DNA of 64,000 nucleotides from Protea cynaroides. Taxonomy: Eukaryota > Streptophyta > Magnoliopsida > Proteales > Proteaceae. Location: assembly GCA_028583415.1 (NCBI GenBank), contig CM053276.1:113741502-113805501 (forward strand), written 5' to 3'. Shown piece after piece: positions 1 to 10,600 of this stretch (positions within the stretch are counted from its first letter, which is position 1; each line of letters begins with the position of its first letter). Both the position numbers and the translations under genes were made by a program. The notes under the pieces are model-generated. The model saw nothing but the letters and a program-made list of their open reading frames with translations. It searched no databases and was not told the origin of the DNA.

Positions 1-1162
1 TAAGGTGAGGAAACAGAACTCTAAACTAATTGGTTAATAATAAACTATTTTTCTCTTTTCTTGAGTCCAATGCTATGCTTGATCCTATGCGAATATGTTT
101 GTAATGTGCATACAACATGTCATATAATATTTCTATTATTTGTTCATGCATATTTACTTTATTGTTGATAACATGATATTGATGATGATGATAAGAATAG
201 GCATGTGAATGTATGTGTGTGGTTGGTGTACTTGATGCGAGCGAGTATCAGGGGAGGTGTCATAGGTTGGGCCTCAGCACTCTAGCTCTATCTCTAACTC
301 AAGTCTTGTGCATTAGCATCGTCGTATCGCCATTACTTTAGCAGAACTATTACGTCGTAGAGCATCCGGGGAGGTGGTCTCGATCCTTGTAGTCTCTGAC
401 TCTACCAGGGGGCTTTAGCTCTATCTCTATGGACTTTCTGAGGGATACTGGGGTGAGGCCTTGGATACACTGTTTGGCATTAGGATTGGTTAGTTGTGAG
501 CCCAGTTTGCAGCCCTCGCCAACAGGGGCTTACTTGTTGGTATGGCACTGTACAACAATAAACGTTAACCTTTGTTGTACAATGTTCATGAATTAGGTGC
601 TTGTGAGTCGACGATAAATGTTACCTTCGGGTGGCGTCACACACTTGTGTATAGAGGCGGGGTCAATAAAAGTTAACCTTTGACTACCTAAACCTTTCTA
701 TTGCATATTCTAAACTTTAAACCAGACCAAAGATATGAATTGACTGCATGCATATGTATTGTTGCATTGTTTTGTTTGCTCACTGAGCCATGATGTGTGC
801 TCACCCCCTCGACGTCGAATATTTTTAGTTGATGATGCAGGTACTACCGTCGAAGATTATGTCAATGCTCCAGTGTACGGGCACGTGGCGGCGATGGAAG
901 TTGAAGATGAAGTGGATACACATGACTCCTCTTGCAAGTGCAACTCATGTGTATTCGATTAGATTTTTTTTGTTTTCTTTATTTGGATTTAATAAAGACA
1001 TGTATTTGATATTGATATTTATTTATGTCTTAGTTGATACAGAATAATTTTTTATTTAAATATTAATATACAGTAGATTTCTCAGTTCATTTTACTATAA
1101 GACTTCGCTATTGTGTATTTACTCTGATTATGAATGTGGATGTATGAGGTTTAGATAAAACA
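1..1162 (+). repeat. Family A 5' LTR, left part (truncated by window edge)
   Basis: Position 1 onward matches the solo LTR from about 2199 onward (both begin with the same TAAGGTGAGGAAACAGAACT stretch), so this is the 3' half of a family A LTR. The match stops at 1162, where a complete LTR starts; it resumes at about 3464. It includes the LTR micro-ORF (819-962) and an AATAAA signal at 991-996. Confidence 0.88.
819..962 (+). CDS. LTR micro-ORF, family A copy in split 5' LTR
   Basis: Core of 47 codons plus stop within a 67-codon frame from ATG at 759. It begins IFLVDDAG, has EDYVNAPVYG and VAAMEV in the middle and ends HDSSCKCNSCVFD. The stop lies 29 nt before AATAAA (991-996). A conserved version exists in every LTR of this window, in three families. 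No known domain is recognised; three cysteines in C-x-C-x2-C suggest metal binding only by analogy. Whether it is translated is unknown. Confidence 0.5.
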   Translation: MFLVDDAGTTVEDYVNAPVYGHVAAMEVEDEVDTHDSSCKCNSCVFD

Positions 1163-3458
1163 TGTAAGACCCGTGTCAATCTAACCCGGTCTTACCACCT
1201 TGAACCAGGTTTACCCATCATGGTCGAGTCAAATGGACCAAGGGCGTGAAGGAGATCGAGATCCCAAGTATCAAATCGACCCAAAAACACTTAATTTAAG
1301 GAGAGGGTCGCATACCCAGCCAAGGAGGGTCGGACCCCCCAAAACAGAAAGTCAGACCCTCAGTTTTGAAGGGAGGGTCGGACAACTTAGAGAACCTAAG
1401 GTCGACGGGATCATCGACCCTCCCATCGACCCTCAGTTGCCTCCGAAATTGAAATTAGGAAATTTCCTAATTTTTGATTTGGATTCTTTCCTAATCTCAA
1501 AGGGACTTATTTTAGGATGTTCCTACTCTATTTAAAGGACGTCCCTAAGCCTCTTTCCTCCTTTCACAACCCTAATTGAATTGAGAGAAAGAGAAGAGAA
1601 GGAAAAGAAGAAGAAGAGACGCAAAGAAGAGAATTTAGCCAAAAGAGAAGAATTGCAGAGAAGGAGAATTATTCTCAGGTATGGATACTAATTCCATGAG
1701 TTTCTACAGACCTTAGGTTAGATATTGATGAGAGTGTGAACTCGGAGAAACCCAAACCATCAACCCATGGTTAGGTTTTCATGGAAAACCATAGGAGAAT
1801 GCATGAAACTATTTAGGTGGATGATTCATGGTTCTAGACCATGGAATGAATGTTGAATGGAATGTAGGAGTAAGCCATAGGATCCCAAGCACGAAGAATG
1901 GACTAAAAGAGGGGAATTGACCAAAGTACACCGAGGGTCACACCGGGGGTCGATGACCATCCGACCCTAGGTGATCCTAACTATCGACCCTCAGTGTTCG
2001 GGAAGTTCACAGTTTGGGGAGGGTCGCACCCAGGGTCGATCAGGACTCCGACCCTACCTCCGACCCTCAGTTAACAGAATGGTTTTTAAATTCAGAATTA
2101 ATTCTAATTAAATTCTATCAACTTTGTTAGGTCTTCTAGCAATACAATAATAATATAAAGGTGATTATAAAGCTTGGAAAAGTATCTATTAGCAAGCTAA
2201 GGTGAGGAAACAGAACTCTAAACTAATTGGTTAATAACAAACTGTTTTCCTTTTCTTGAGTCCAATGCCATGCTTGATTCTATGCGAATATGTTTGTAAT
2301 GTGCATACAACATGTCATCCAATATTTCATGCATATTTACTTTATTGTTTATAACATGATGATGATGATGATGATGATAGGAATAGGCATATGATTGTAT
2401 GTGTGTGGTTGGTGTACTTGATGCGAGCGAGTATCAGGGGAGGTGTGATGAGAACGTCAATAAACGTTAACCTTTGACGGGTCTCAGCACTTTAGCTCTA
2501 TCTCTAACTCAAGTCTTGTGCATTAGCATCGTCATATCGCCATTACTTTAACAGAACTATTATGTCGTAGAGTATCAGGGGAGGTAGTCTCGGTCCTTGT
2601 AGTCTCTGACTCTACCGGGGGGCCTTAGCTCTATCTCTATAGACATTCTGAGGGATGCTGGGGTGAGGCCTTGGATACACTGTTTGGCATTAGGATTGGT
2701 TAGTTGCGAGCCCAGTTTGCAAGCCCTCGCCAACAGGGGCTTACGTGTTGGTATGTCACTATATAGCAATAAACGTTAACCTTTGTTATATAATGTTCAT
2801 GATTAGGGTGGATGGGGACGACGATAAACGTTAACCTTCGGGCGGACTTCCACACCCTGTGTATAGAGGCGGGGTCAATAAACGTTAACCTTTGACCACC
2901 CAACCTTTCTATTGCGCATTGCAAACTATAAACTAGACCAAAGATATGAATTAATTGCATGCATATGTAATGTTGCATTGTTTTGTCTACTCACTGAGCC
3001 GTGATGTATGCTCACCCCTCGACGTCGAATATTTTTAGTTGATGATGCAGGTTATATCGTTGAAGATTATATGAGTGCTCCAGCGTACGAAAACGTAGCA
3101 GCAATGGAGGCTGAAGCTGAAGTAGATACACATGACTCCTCTTGCGAGTGCAACTCATGTGTATTCGATTAGATATTTTCTAGATTTTCTTTATTTGGAT
3201 TTAATAAAGACATGTATTTGATAATTATTTATGTCTCAGTTGATACAGAATAATTTTCTATTTAAATATTAATATCACAGTAGATTCTCAGTTCATTTTA
3301 TTATAAGACTTCCGCTATTGTTTATTTACTCTGATTATGGTTATGGATGTATGGGGTTCAGATAACACGGATATAGCCTACTCGAGATCCTGGTTGAACC
3401 GTTGGTTTATTAGCGGTTCATCACACCATTCTGAATAGTACGGAATTGGGGTGTGACA
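1163..3458 (+). mobile_element. Solo LTR of family A nested in an LTR of the same family
   Basis: A complete 2296-bp LTR beginning TGTAAGACCCG and ending GGGGTGTGACA. It is flanked by AAACA (1158-1162) and AAATA (3459-3463), a 5-bp target duplication with one mismatch. The host LTR sequence is continuous on either side. Visible parts are a TATA-like TATTTAAA at 1529-1536, a leader with a good 5' splice site (CTCAG/GTATGG, after 1678), four copies of the AATAAACGTTAACCTTTG box (2458-2895), the micro-ORF and AATAAA at 3203-3208. No internal retrotransposon sequence remains, so it is a solo LTR from LTR-LTR recombination. Confidence 0.85.
3008..3172 (+). CDS. LTR micro-ORF, family A solo LTR (54 aa)
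   Basis: ATG at 3008, stop TAG at 3170-3172, 54 codons. The peptide starts MLTPRRRIFLVDDAG and ends HDSSCECNSCVFD. The stop is 30 nt upstream of AATAAA (3203-3208), so the frame would be the last one before polyadenylation. Compared with the 819-962 copy there are many base changes but no frame-breaking indel within the core. Confidence 0.5.
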   Translation: MLTPRRRIFLVDDAGYIVEDYMSAPAYENVAAMEAEAEVDTHDSSCECNSCVFD

Positions 3459-3463
3459 AAATA

Positions 3464-3552
3464 GATTCCGCTTGTGCGAGATCCTGGTTGAACCGTTGGT
3501 TTGCTAACGGTTCATCACACCATTCTGAAGTGTGCGGAATTGGGGTGTGATA
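3464..3552 (+). repeat. Family A 5' LTR, right end of the split LTR
   Basis: About 90 bp repeating the last part of the nested LTR (both contain GAGATCCTGGTTGAACCG and a GGTTCATCACACCATTCTGAA-type stretch) and ending GGGGTGTGATA directly before the primer-binding site. It is the resumed end of the LTR that starts left of the window. Confidence 0.85.
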
Positions 3553-3567
3553 ACTTGGTATCATAGC
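3553..3567 (+). other. Primer-binding site (initiator tRNA-Met type)
   Basis: ACTTGGTATCATAGC follows the LTR end immediately. TGGTATCA plus AGC matches the 3' end complement of plant initiator tRNA-Met with one mismatch. The other element of this family reads TGGTATCAGAGC. Confidence 0.8.
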
Positions 3568-3833
3568 ATCTCAGGCCTTGTCCGCTAAACTAGCATACCT
3601 TCACGATGAATTGTGAACTGAGATAGGATAAAAGTAAAAACTGTAATATTAACACACTATAAGCACAAAGTGATGTTTGAGACCAAATTTGAAAAGAAAA
3701 TAATGCATCTATTAAAGAAAGAATAATTTTAAATACAATGAGAGATAAACAAACATGTACAAATAGCTAAAACAGAGTACAGTCCATAACCCGGACAGTT
3801 ACTCTGTAGTACAAAGAAAGAAAATAAGTAAAA

Positions 3834-5155
3834 TCATGAAGCTGGAGGTGAAGGAGGGGGCGGTGCCTCACAATCTCTGTCATAATCCTCAACGTAGACT
3901 CTAGTCAACCAGGCTATCTGAGTTTGGGTCGTCTGAAGACTAGCTGTAAGATCAGCCACCCGCTGATCAGTCCGGCACTGAGCCTCTATGAGCTCTCCCA
4001 TCCTCATGTCTGATGTACATTGGGTGTCTAGTAGCTCATCCACTCTCACCCGCTGAGCGTCTAGTAACTCCCCCATCCTCAAATCAGATCTGCGCTGAGC
4101 CTCTCTGATCTCATGCAATATCTCCATCATATCAGAAGGTGGGTGTGAAGGACCAGCCGCATATGAAGTACTAGCTCCAGCCGCATGTGTAGGTGAAGGA
4201 GGTGGTATAGAGTCTACATCCATGTACATACGGTCATCATCACCAGTAGGCTCCGTATGAACTCCAGCGGCGGCGGCAGCTGCCTCAGCGTAAGCTATCT
4301 CTACGCGAGTGTGGGGGCGCACCATCGCATTCCTCTCCTCATCACTGACCTGAGCATCCTGCATGCCCATCTTGCAAATAGCCTCCCAATCTAGAGGCGA
4401 TGAGAAAGACTTCTCCTGAATCCTCTCATCCATTAAATCAACCCCCAGGCAGGTAAGAAGCGTAGTGATCATACGTCCGTAAGGAAGGTTGCCAGTGTGA
4501 CTGGGCAACATAGCAGTGATCATGGTACGCATGATGATGTACGGAAGGCAGACGGGCTGCCTAGTGCAAATATTGTATAGAAGATACTGGGTCAGTTGGG
4601 AAACCCTCTCGTAATGACCACTCTGCGGGATCAGGTTATGCTGAATGATTTTGCAATATACCCGTGGAGCTGGACGCATATAACATGCCCTCATCTGCCA
4701 GCGATCAGGTCGTAGGAGCTGATTATCGATCTCGGCCCTCATCTATAGAGAGAAGAACTGGGGCTCTCCAGGAGCACAGAAAAACCATGGGGCAGCATAG
4801 GAAATGCCCAGTAGGTCGGCCAGCTGCCAATAATCGAATGAGATGTCAACCCCTTTGACGTAGCTCGTAATACGCAGCTCATTACCCCTCTCAACATTAT
4901 TGTAATCCCCACCACCTGGAGGTTACAATAGAACTGGCGTACCAAATCCGGACGGGTGCACGCATCGTAAGTGATGACAGGGAGCCATCCCATATCACCA
5001 AAGGCTCTCTCCACGTTGAACAAGGCTAACTCAGCCAAGTGCACCATACGACCACCCTCTACTTTCTTGCGAGTGTAGTGGGCATACTGTGCCTCGGCTT
5101 CGTTGGAACGGAAACAAAGAGGATCGCGAACCCTGGTTACTTTGGTACGAGCCAT
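3834..5155 (-). pseudogene. Antisense ORF of family A between primer-binding site and gag (frameshifted)
   Basis: Read on the minus strand it starts at the ATG at 5155 and ends at 3834, in two overlapping frames (5155-4739 and 4742-3834) that need one frameshift. The product resembles the antisense ORF of the family B element along its length. Shared blocks are a TRPxLVxxFYxNL motif, a SYVKGVxISF block, IIQHxxxPQSxHY, SQLTQY and NLPYG. This is the arrangement of the domain annotated in plants as a putative plant transposon protein (I recall PF20167). The C-terminus has an Ala run and repeated MGELLDAQ-type heptads that look like a coiled coil, then a Pro-rich end. It has no similarity to Gag or Pol that I can see. 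Its function is unknown. Confidence 0.7.
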
Positions 5156-6111
5156 GGTATATGTAAATAAGAAAGGAAAAACAGATAATATGTTAGTAGG
5201 ATAGAAAAATCCAAAATTTTGACATTATAACGACGTAAATTGACCAAAAGCCTCATTTTTTCCCATACACGTGGGCAGGAGGACTTATGTAGGTTCCTAA
5301 CATATCCTGCAACACTCACACAGTAGGAAATCCTAACTAATGGAATCCAATTTAACGAAATTACGAGAAATCAAAATTTTTGACAAATTAGGGCAAAAAG
5401 AGCAAAATTCGAGTTTCTCGATAACCAACCGATGAAACCCAAATATTTTTTAGGGCTTTCGTTCCTCGAGTCACCAATAACAAAAGCCCCCAATAAAAAT
5501 CGAATTTTTACGGTTGAAAAAAATTTAATTTGAAAAATACAAGATAAACGGGCAAAAACCTAGAAATGAAAACCTAAAAACATGTAAAAGTGAGAAGACA
5601 TACCTGTAGGAATGATGTAGACGTCGAAACACGAAACCGAAATGACCAATATAGCGGAGTTGGCACTGTAGCAACTCAGAGGTGAGAGACGAGTCGAAAC
5701 GGAGGAGGAAGAATGGGAAATGAATCAGAATCGGACCTTAAAAATCTGATTTTTGGTCCGGGGGTCGGAGAATTCGACCAGGACCATCGACCCCCATATT
5801 GACCCCCATATCGACCCCCAGCTCTCGAAAACCTGATAGAAAACCAGGGGTCGCACCTGGGGGTCGGACATCTATCGACCCCCGCATCGACCCCCGGCTC
5901 TCGGGAAAAACAGGTGATTCCCAGGGTCGGATACTGAGGGTCAGACATACCATCGACCCCCACCATCGACCCTGCATAGAAAAGACAGTATTTTTCACAG
6001 AATGATCTGAAAACTTTGAAAATAACATCGGTTAGCGTCTCTACATGAAGTATAAATGATTGCCTCACGTATTTTAATGATTTTTAGGCACCACCAATCT
6101 CAGAGGAACAT
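5156..6111. other. Pre-gag region with GGGTCGA/TCGACCC motif cluster
   Basis: No coding sequence. It lies between the start of the antisense ORF and gag, so it should hold the divergent leader or promoter. From about 5757 to 5975 it is packed with GGGTCG and CGACCCCC motifs in both orientations, such as CATCGACCCCC and GGGGGTCGGA. The same motif is clustered in the family A LTRs (about 1310-1440 and 1960-2070), although the surrounding sequence differs. Confidence 0.6.
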
Positions 6112-7378
6112 ATGGCTGGACATAGAGTAACTAGGCAAAGCCAAAACACAGTTCCACCACCACCACCTGTGGAGGAAGTCAGCCAAGAAAATGTATATGC
6201 ACAGGAAAATTCGCAGGTTGCACCACCAGTAAATCTGGGCCAGGCAAATCCTACAAACTTGCCACCCCCACCACCGGAGCTGGCAACTGTGGTTATGAAC
6301 CTAGCGCAACAGCTTCAACAAATGCAACACGCACAGGCTTAAATGCATACAGCAATGGACATTATGTTTCAGGCAGTACATGCTACACCAATGCCGACTA
6401 GACAAACAAGTGCAGCACTGGTGGGTAACCACCCAGCACCTCAAACACCTCAACCACCAACCGCACAGATTCCAGTACCAGGTCCTAAAGCAGTTCAGGC
6501 TAATTACCAGTATCCACAACCTATGTTTGGGGCATACCCTCAGAATCAGATGGACCACTCCCGACTGGTTGAGCGATTCTTAAAGATGAAGCCCAAGGAG
6601 TTTAACGGTAAATCGTCCAATCCTTTATGGCCAGCACATTGGATCGACGAGATGGAGAGAAATTTTCTTATGACGATTATTATAGAAGAAGAGAAGGTAT
6701 TATGTGCCACTTTCATGTTAAAAGGTGATGCACATCATTGGTGGAAATCGACCAGGGCCTACCTATTAACCAAGCACGCCCTATTGACTTGGGCTATATA
6801 TAAAGAAGCTTTCTTTGAGAAGTATTTTCCCCGAAGCTTCAAAGATTCTATAGAGAAGGAGTTCCTGAGTTTATATCAGGGACAGATGTCCGTGGATGCA
6901 TATCAACAACGTTATGAGGAGCTGTTTTTCTTTGCACCACTCAACATGCAAGAAGAAGACACTAAGACCCGTAGGTTTGTCACGGGGCTTAGAGGAAGCA
7001 TCAGAGAGCATGTTCTAGGATTGGAGAAGAAAATATATAATGAAGCTGTGCAAATTGCTCAAGTTATAGAATCGAGCCAGAAGGAAAGCTATTTCACACA
7101 GAACAGAGGTATGAAAAGACTAGCCGAAAATGCTTATAACGGAGGGAATAATAAGACATTTAAACCCTTCCGTGCTCAAGGCTTTGCTACTGCACCCAAG
7201 ACTACCTCAGTAGCTCAACATCAGCCAAAGCCAAATACTGAAGGCCCAAAATGTTTTAACTGCAACCAAGCGGGGCATATAGCAAGGGAGTGTCCTAAGC
7301 CCAGGAAGCAGCTACATCAAGGACGAGTTTAGGCTGTTACATCCGAGGATGCTGCCGCATCACCCGATGTGGTTATAG
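6112..7378 (+). pseudogene. gag of family A copy 1 (two stop codons)
   Basis: One continuous frame from ATG at 6112, broken by TAA at 6340-6342 and TAG at 7330-7332. After a Pro/Gln-rich start it contains the retrotransposon Gag core (PLWPAHWIDEMERNF, then AYQQRYEELFFFAPLNM, then TRRFVTGLRGSIREHVLGL) and a CCHC zinc knuckle (CFNCNQAGHIARECP at about 7255-7300). The frame ends at a phase-1 splice donor (GTTATAG/GTATG) instead of running directly into protease. In intact elements Gag forms the virus-like particle and the zinc knuckle binds RNA. Confidence 0.85.
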
Positions 7379-7446
7379 GTATGACTGAAACCTTTTAAGT
7401 TGTATTACATTGTATGAGCATGTAGACTAAGAAAAATAAATCACAG
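7379..7446 (+). other. 68-nt putative intron between gag and protease (family A)
   Basis: GTATGACTGA...AATCACAG, U-rich, with GACTAAG about 20 nt before the AG as a possible branch region. Joining 7378 to 7447 restores one frame from the Gag tail (DVVIG) to the protease motif DSGATHSF. Unspliced, gag meets an in-frame TAA inside the intron. The family B element has an 84-nt intron at the same codon and phase. Confidence 0.65.
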
Positions 7447-10400
7447 GTATCGTACCTATAAATGTCATACCCGCTAGAGTACTCTTCGACTCAGGAGCTA
7501 CTCATTCTTTTATATCTGTGTCATTTGAAAAGAAACTGAATTTACCCATCAAAACATTAGACTACAAAATACTTGTACGGTCACCGATGGGGTTAGAAGT
7601 GGAACAAGAAAAAGGTTATGGGCCATGTCCAGTTCTCATTGGCGAGAAAACCTTAAATGCAACCTTGATCCAACTTGGGATGGCAGACTTTGACATCATC
7701 TTGGGATGGACTGGTTAGCTCGGCATTCTGCGAACCTATTATGCACCGAAAAGAAGCTAACATTTAAAGACAAAGAAAGAGCAGAATTCAATTTTGCGGG
7801 AACCAAACTTCCCCGTAAACGCAAGCTCATACTCTCAGCACTAAAGGCTAAGAAGTGCCTTGAGAAGGGAGCAGTCGGATATCTAGTATCAGTGGTCGAC
7901 CTCACCAAAGAAGCACCACGGATGGAAGATATTGATGTCGTGCGGGACTACCCCGACGTATTTCCTGAGGAACTACCAAGATTACCACCCGACCGAGCCA
8001 CAAAGTTTGTGATAGATCTTGTACCTGGAGCCGCACCAGTATCAAAAGCACCTTATCGAATGGCTCCTACTGAACTAAAGGAATTGAAAGTACAACTACA
8101 AGAACTGCTGGACAAAGGGTTATATTCGACCCAGTATATCACCATGGGGAGCACTAGTATTGTTCGTAAAGAAGAATGACGGTAGCGTTCGATTATGTAT
8201 CGACTATCGGGAGTTGAACAAACTGACAATCAAGAATCGATATCCACTACCTCGGATCGATGACTTGTTCGATCAGTTGCAAGGAGCAAAAGTATTTTCT
8301 AAGATCGATCTTCGGTTAGGCTACCATCAGTTGAAGATTAAGGATGATGATATTCCTAAGACAGCTTTCAGGACCAGATATGGACATTATGAATTCTTGG
8401 TCATGTTTTTTGGATTAACAAACGCACCAGCAACTTTCATGGAACTTATGAACAGGGTTTTCCACGATATGTTGGATACGTCGGTTATTGTATTTATTGA
8501 TGATATATTGGTATATTCCAAGGACAAGGAAACTCATATTAAGAATCTAAACGCCACCCTACAGCGTTTAAGGAAATAGAAGCTATATGCCAAATTTACC
8601 AAGTGTGAGTTTTGGCTAAGTGAAGTCACCTTCCTAGGCCATGTAGTATCCGCTGATGGAATCAAAGTGGATCCTAGCAAAATCGAAGCTATTGTAAAGT
8701 GGGAAGCACCACAGAGCGTTGCAGAAATTAGAAGTTTTCTGGGGTGATTTGTGGAAAACTATTCCCGGATTGCCGTACCTCTCACCAGTCTGACTAAGAA
8801 AGGTGAAAAGTTTGTGTGGATGGATAAATGCGAGAAGAGCTTCCAAACCCTGAAGACCAGATTGATATCCGCTCTGATTTTGACTATTCCTGTTCCCGGA
8901 CAGCCATTTACCCTATACTCCGATGCGTCAGGACTGGGATTAGGATGTGTGCTTATGCAAGGAGAACAAGTAATTGCTTATGCCTCAAGACAGTTAAAGA
9001 CACATGAGAAAAATTATCCCACTCATGATTTGGAGTTAGCGGCATTAGTACATGCTGTCAAGATATGGAGACATTACCTATACGGAGAGAAATTCCAGAT
9101 TAAATCGGACCATAAAAGTCTTACTTATTTATTTAATCAAAAGGAGTTGAATATGAGACAAAGAAGATGGCTGGAACTATTGAAAGATTATGATTGTGAT
9201 ATCCAATATCATTCGGGAAAAGCTAATGTAGTAACGGATGCGTTGAGCAAAAAGGCAATGATAAAATCTCAGGGGGAGGTTAGGACAATTGCAGCAATGT
9301 GTACTACCGGAATAGTATTCAATCACGGCAATGAGCAGTATGTGATAGATACAACGGATGGATCCGCCAACCAAGGGTTTATTCATCGGTTTTTAAATAT
9401 GTTCGCTGCATTGAAGATTATACCGGATATAATTGATGAAGTGAAGACAGCCATCAAAGCAGACCCTTACCTAAGAACGGTACAAGAAGACATCGAAAAA
9501 AGTAGGACTAACCCTGAGTTCACCTCAGACGAAGAGAAGGTACTGAAGTACAAAGGAAGAATAGGTGTACCCGAAACAGAAAGTGTGGACATTAGACACC
9601 GACTGATAAAAGAAGCCCATACCACCATCTATTCAATACATCCTGAAAGTACAAAAATGTATCATGATCTAAAGAAACTATATTGGTGGAGAGGAATGAA
9701 AGCAGATGTAGCGAAGTTCGTGTCTCAATGCCTAAATTGTCAGAAAGTAAAGGTTGAGTGACAAAGACCCGCAGGACTGTTACAGCCGTTACCGGAACCA
9801 GCATAAAAATGGGACTGCATCACTATGGACTTCGTCACAGGATTACCACTGACTCCTCGAGTAGTTGACGCAGTTTAGGTGATTGTAGACCGCCTGACAA
9901 AAATAGCTAGCTTTATACCGATACGACCTCAGTACACACTAGAGAGGTTAGCAAAGCTGTATGTGGATAATATTGTTCGCTTACACGGTGTCCCATAGAG
10001 CATTGTGTCTGATAGAGATCCACGATTTACTTCTAAGTTTTGAGAAAGATTGCAAAAGGCTATGGGTACAACACTGAAGTTTAGTACTACATTCCATCCA
10101 CAGACAGATGGACAGTCAGAGCGTACAATTTAGATTCTAGAAGATATGCTACGAGCATGTGTAATTGATTTTAAAGGATCATGGGATGAAAAGTTACCAC
10201 TGATCGAGTTCGCTTATAACAATAGCTATCAGGCTACCATACAGATGTCACCCTATGAAGCACTGTATGGCAGAAAGTGTCGAACTCCATTGTTTTGGAA
10301 TGAAGTTGGGGAACGTAGTCTCGTTGGACTAGAATTTATTAAAGAGGTCGACATTATCAAGGAAAGAGTGAGAACAACCCAGAATTGTCAGAAGCAATAT

Positions 10401-10600
10401 GCAGATACTCGACGCAGAGATCTTGAGTTCGTCGTGAGTGATAAAGTATTCTTAAAGGTATCGCCTATGCGAGGCCTGAAACGGTTCAGACAAAAAGGAA
10501 AACTAAGTCCAAGATATGTCGGACCATATGAGATTCTAGCTAAGGGTGAGAAAGTGGCTTACCAGTTAGCACTACCACCATTTATGTCAAGTGTGCATGA
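7447..10600 (+). pseudogene. pol of family A copy 1 (protease, RT, RNase H, integrase; degraded, 3' truncated)
   Basis: Protease motif DSGATHSFIS lies near 7485-7515. RT follows with VRLCIDYRELNKL, the catalytic FIDDILVYSKD at about 8490-8525 and GHYEFLVM. RNase H has LYSDASGLGLGCVL (about 8915-8960) and LELAALVHA. The integrase shows a zinc-binding H/H/C/C segment (QCLNCQKVK near 9730), DFVTGLP near 9827 and GQSERT near 10110. A one-base deletion near 7705 (GGGATGGACTGG where family B has GGGAATGGATTGG), another frameshift near 8130-8160, and many stops (8577, 9759, about 9805, 9877, 9999, 10042, 10132) inactivate it. Several stops look like C-to-T or G-to-A changes of CAG, CGA or TGG. The frame is cut at 10600 by an LTR. 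Confidence 0.88.

Larger units (their letters stand above)
1..10600 (+). mobile_element. Ty3/gypsy Tekay-like element, family A, copy 1 (both ends missing)
   Basis: A plus-strand chromovirus whose 5' LTR runs off the left window edge and whose 3' end is cut at 10600 by an inverted family B LTR. In order: LTR part (1-1162), nested solo LTR (1163-3458), rest of LTR (to 3552), primer-binding site, antisense ORF, motif cluster, gag, short intron, protease, reverse transcriptase, RNase H and integrase. The break falls where copy B reads HNVFHVSLLKKYV just after the integrase, so the chromodomain-like tail and 3' LTR are lost. Long LTRs (about 2.3 kb), an initiator-Met-type primer site and GHYEFLVM-like RT point to the Tekay/Del lineage. 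Many stops and several frameshifts make it non-autonomous. Confidence 0.9.
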
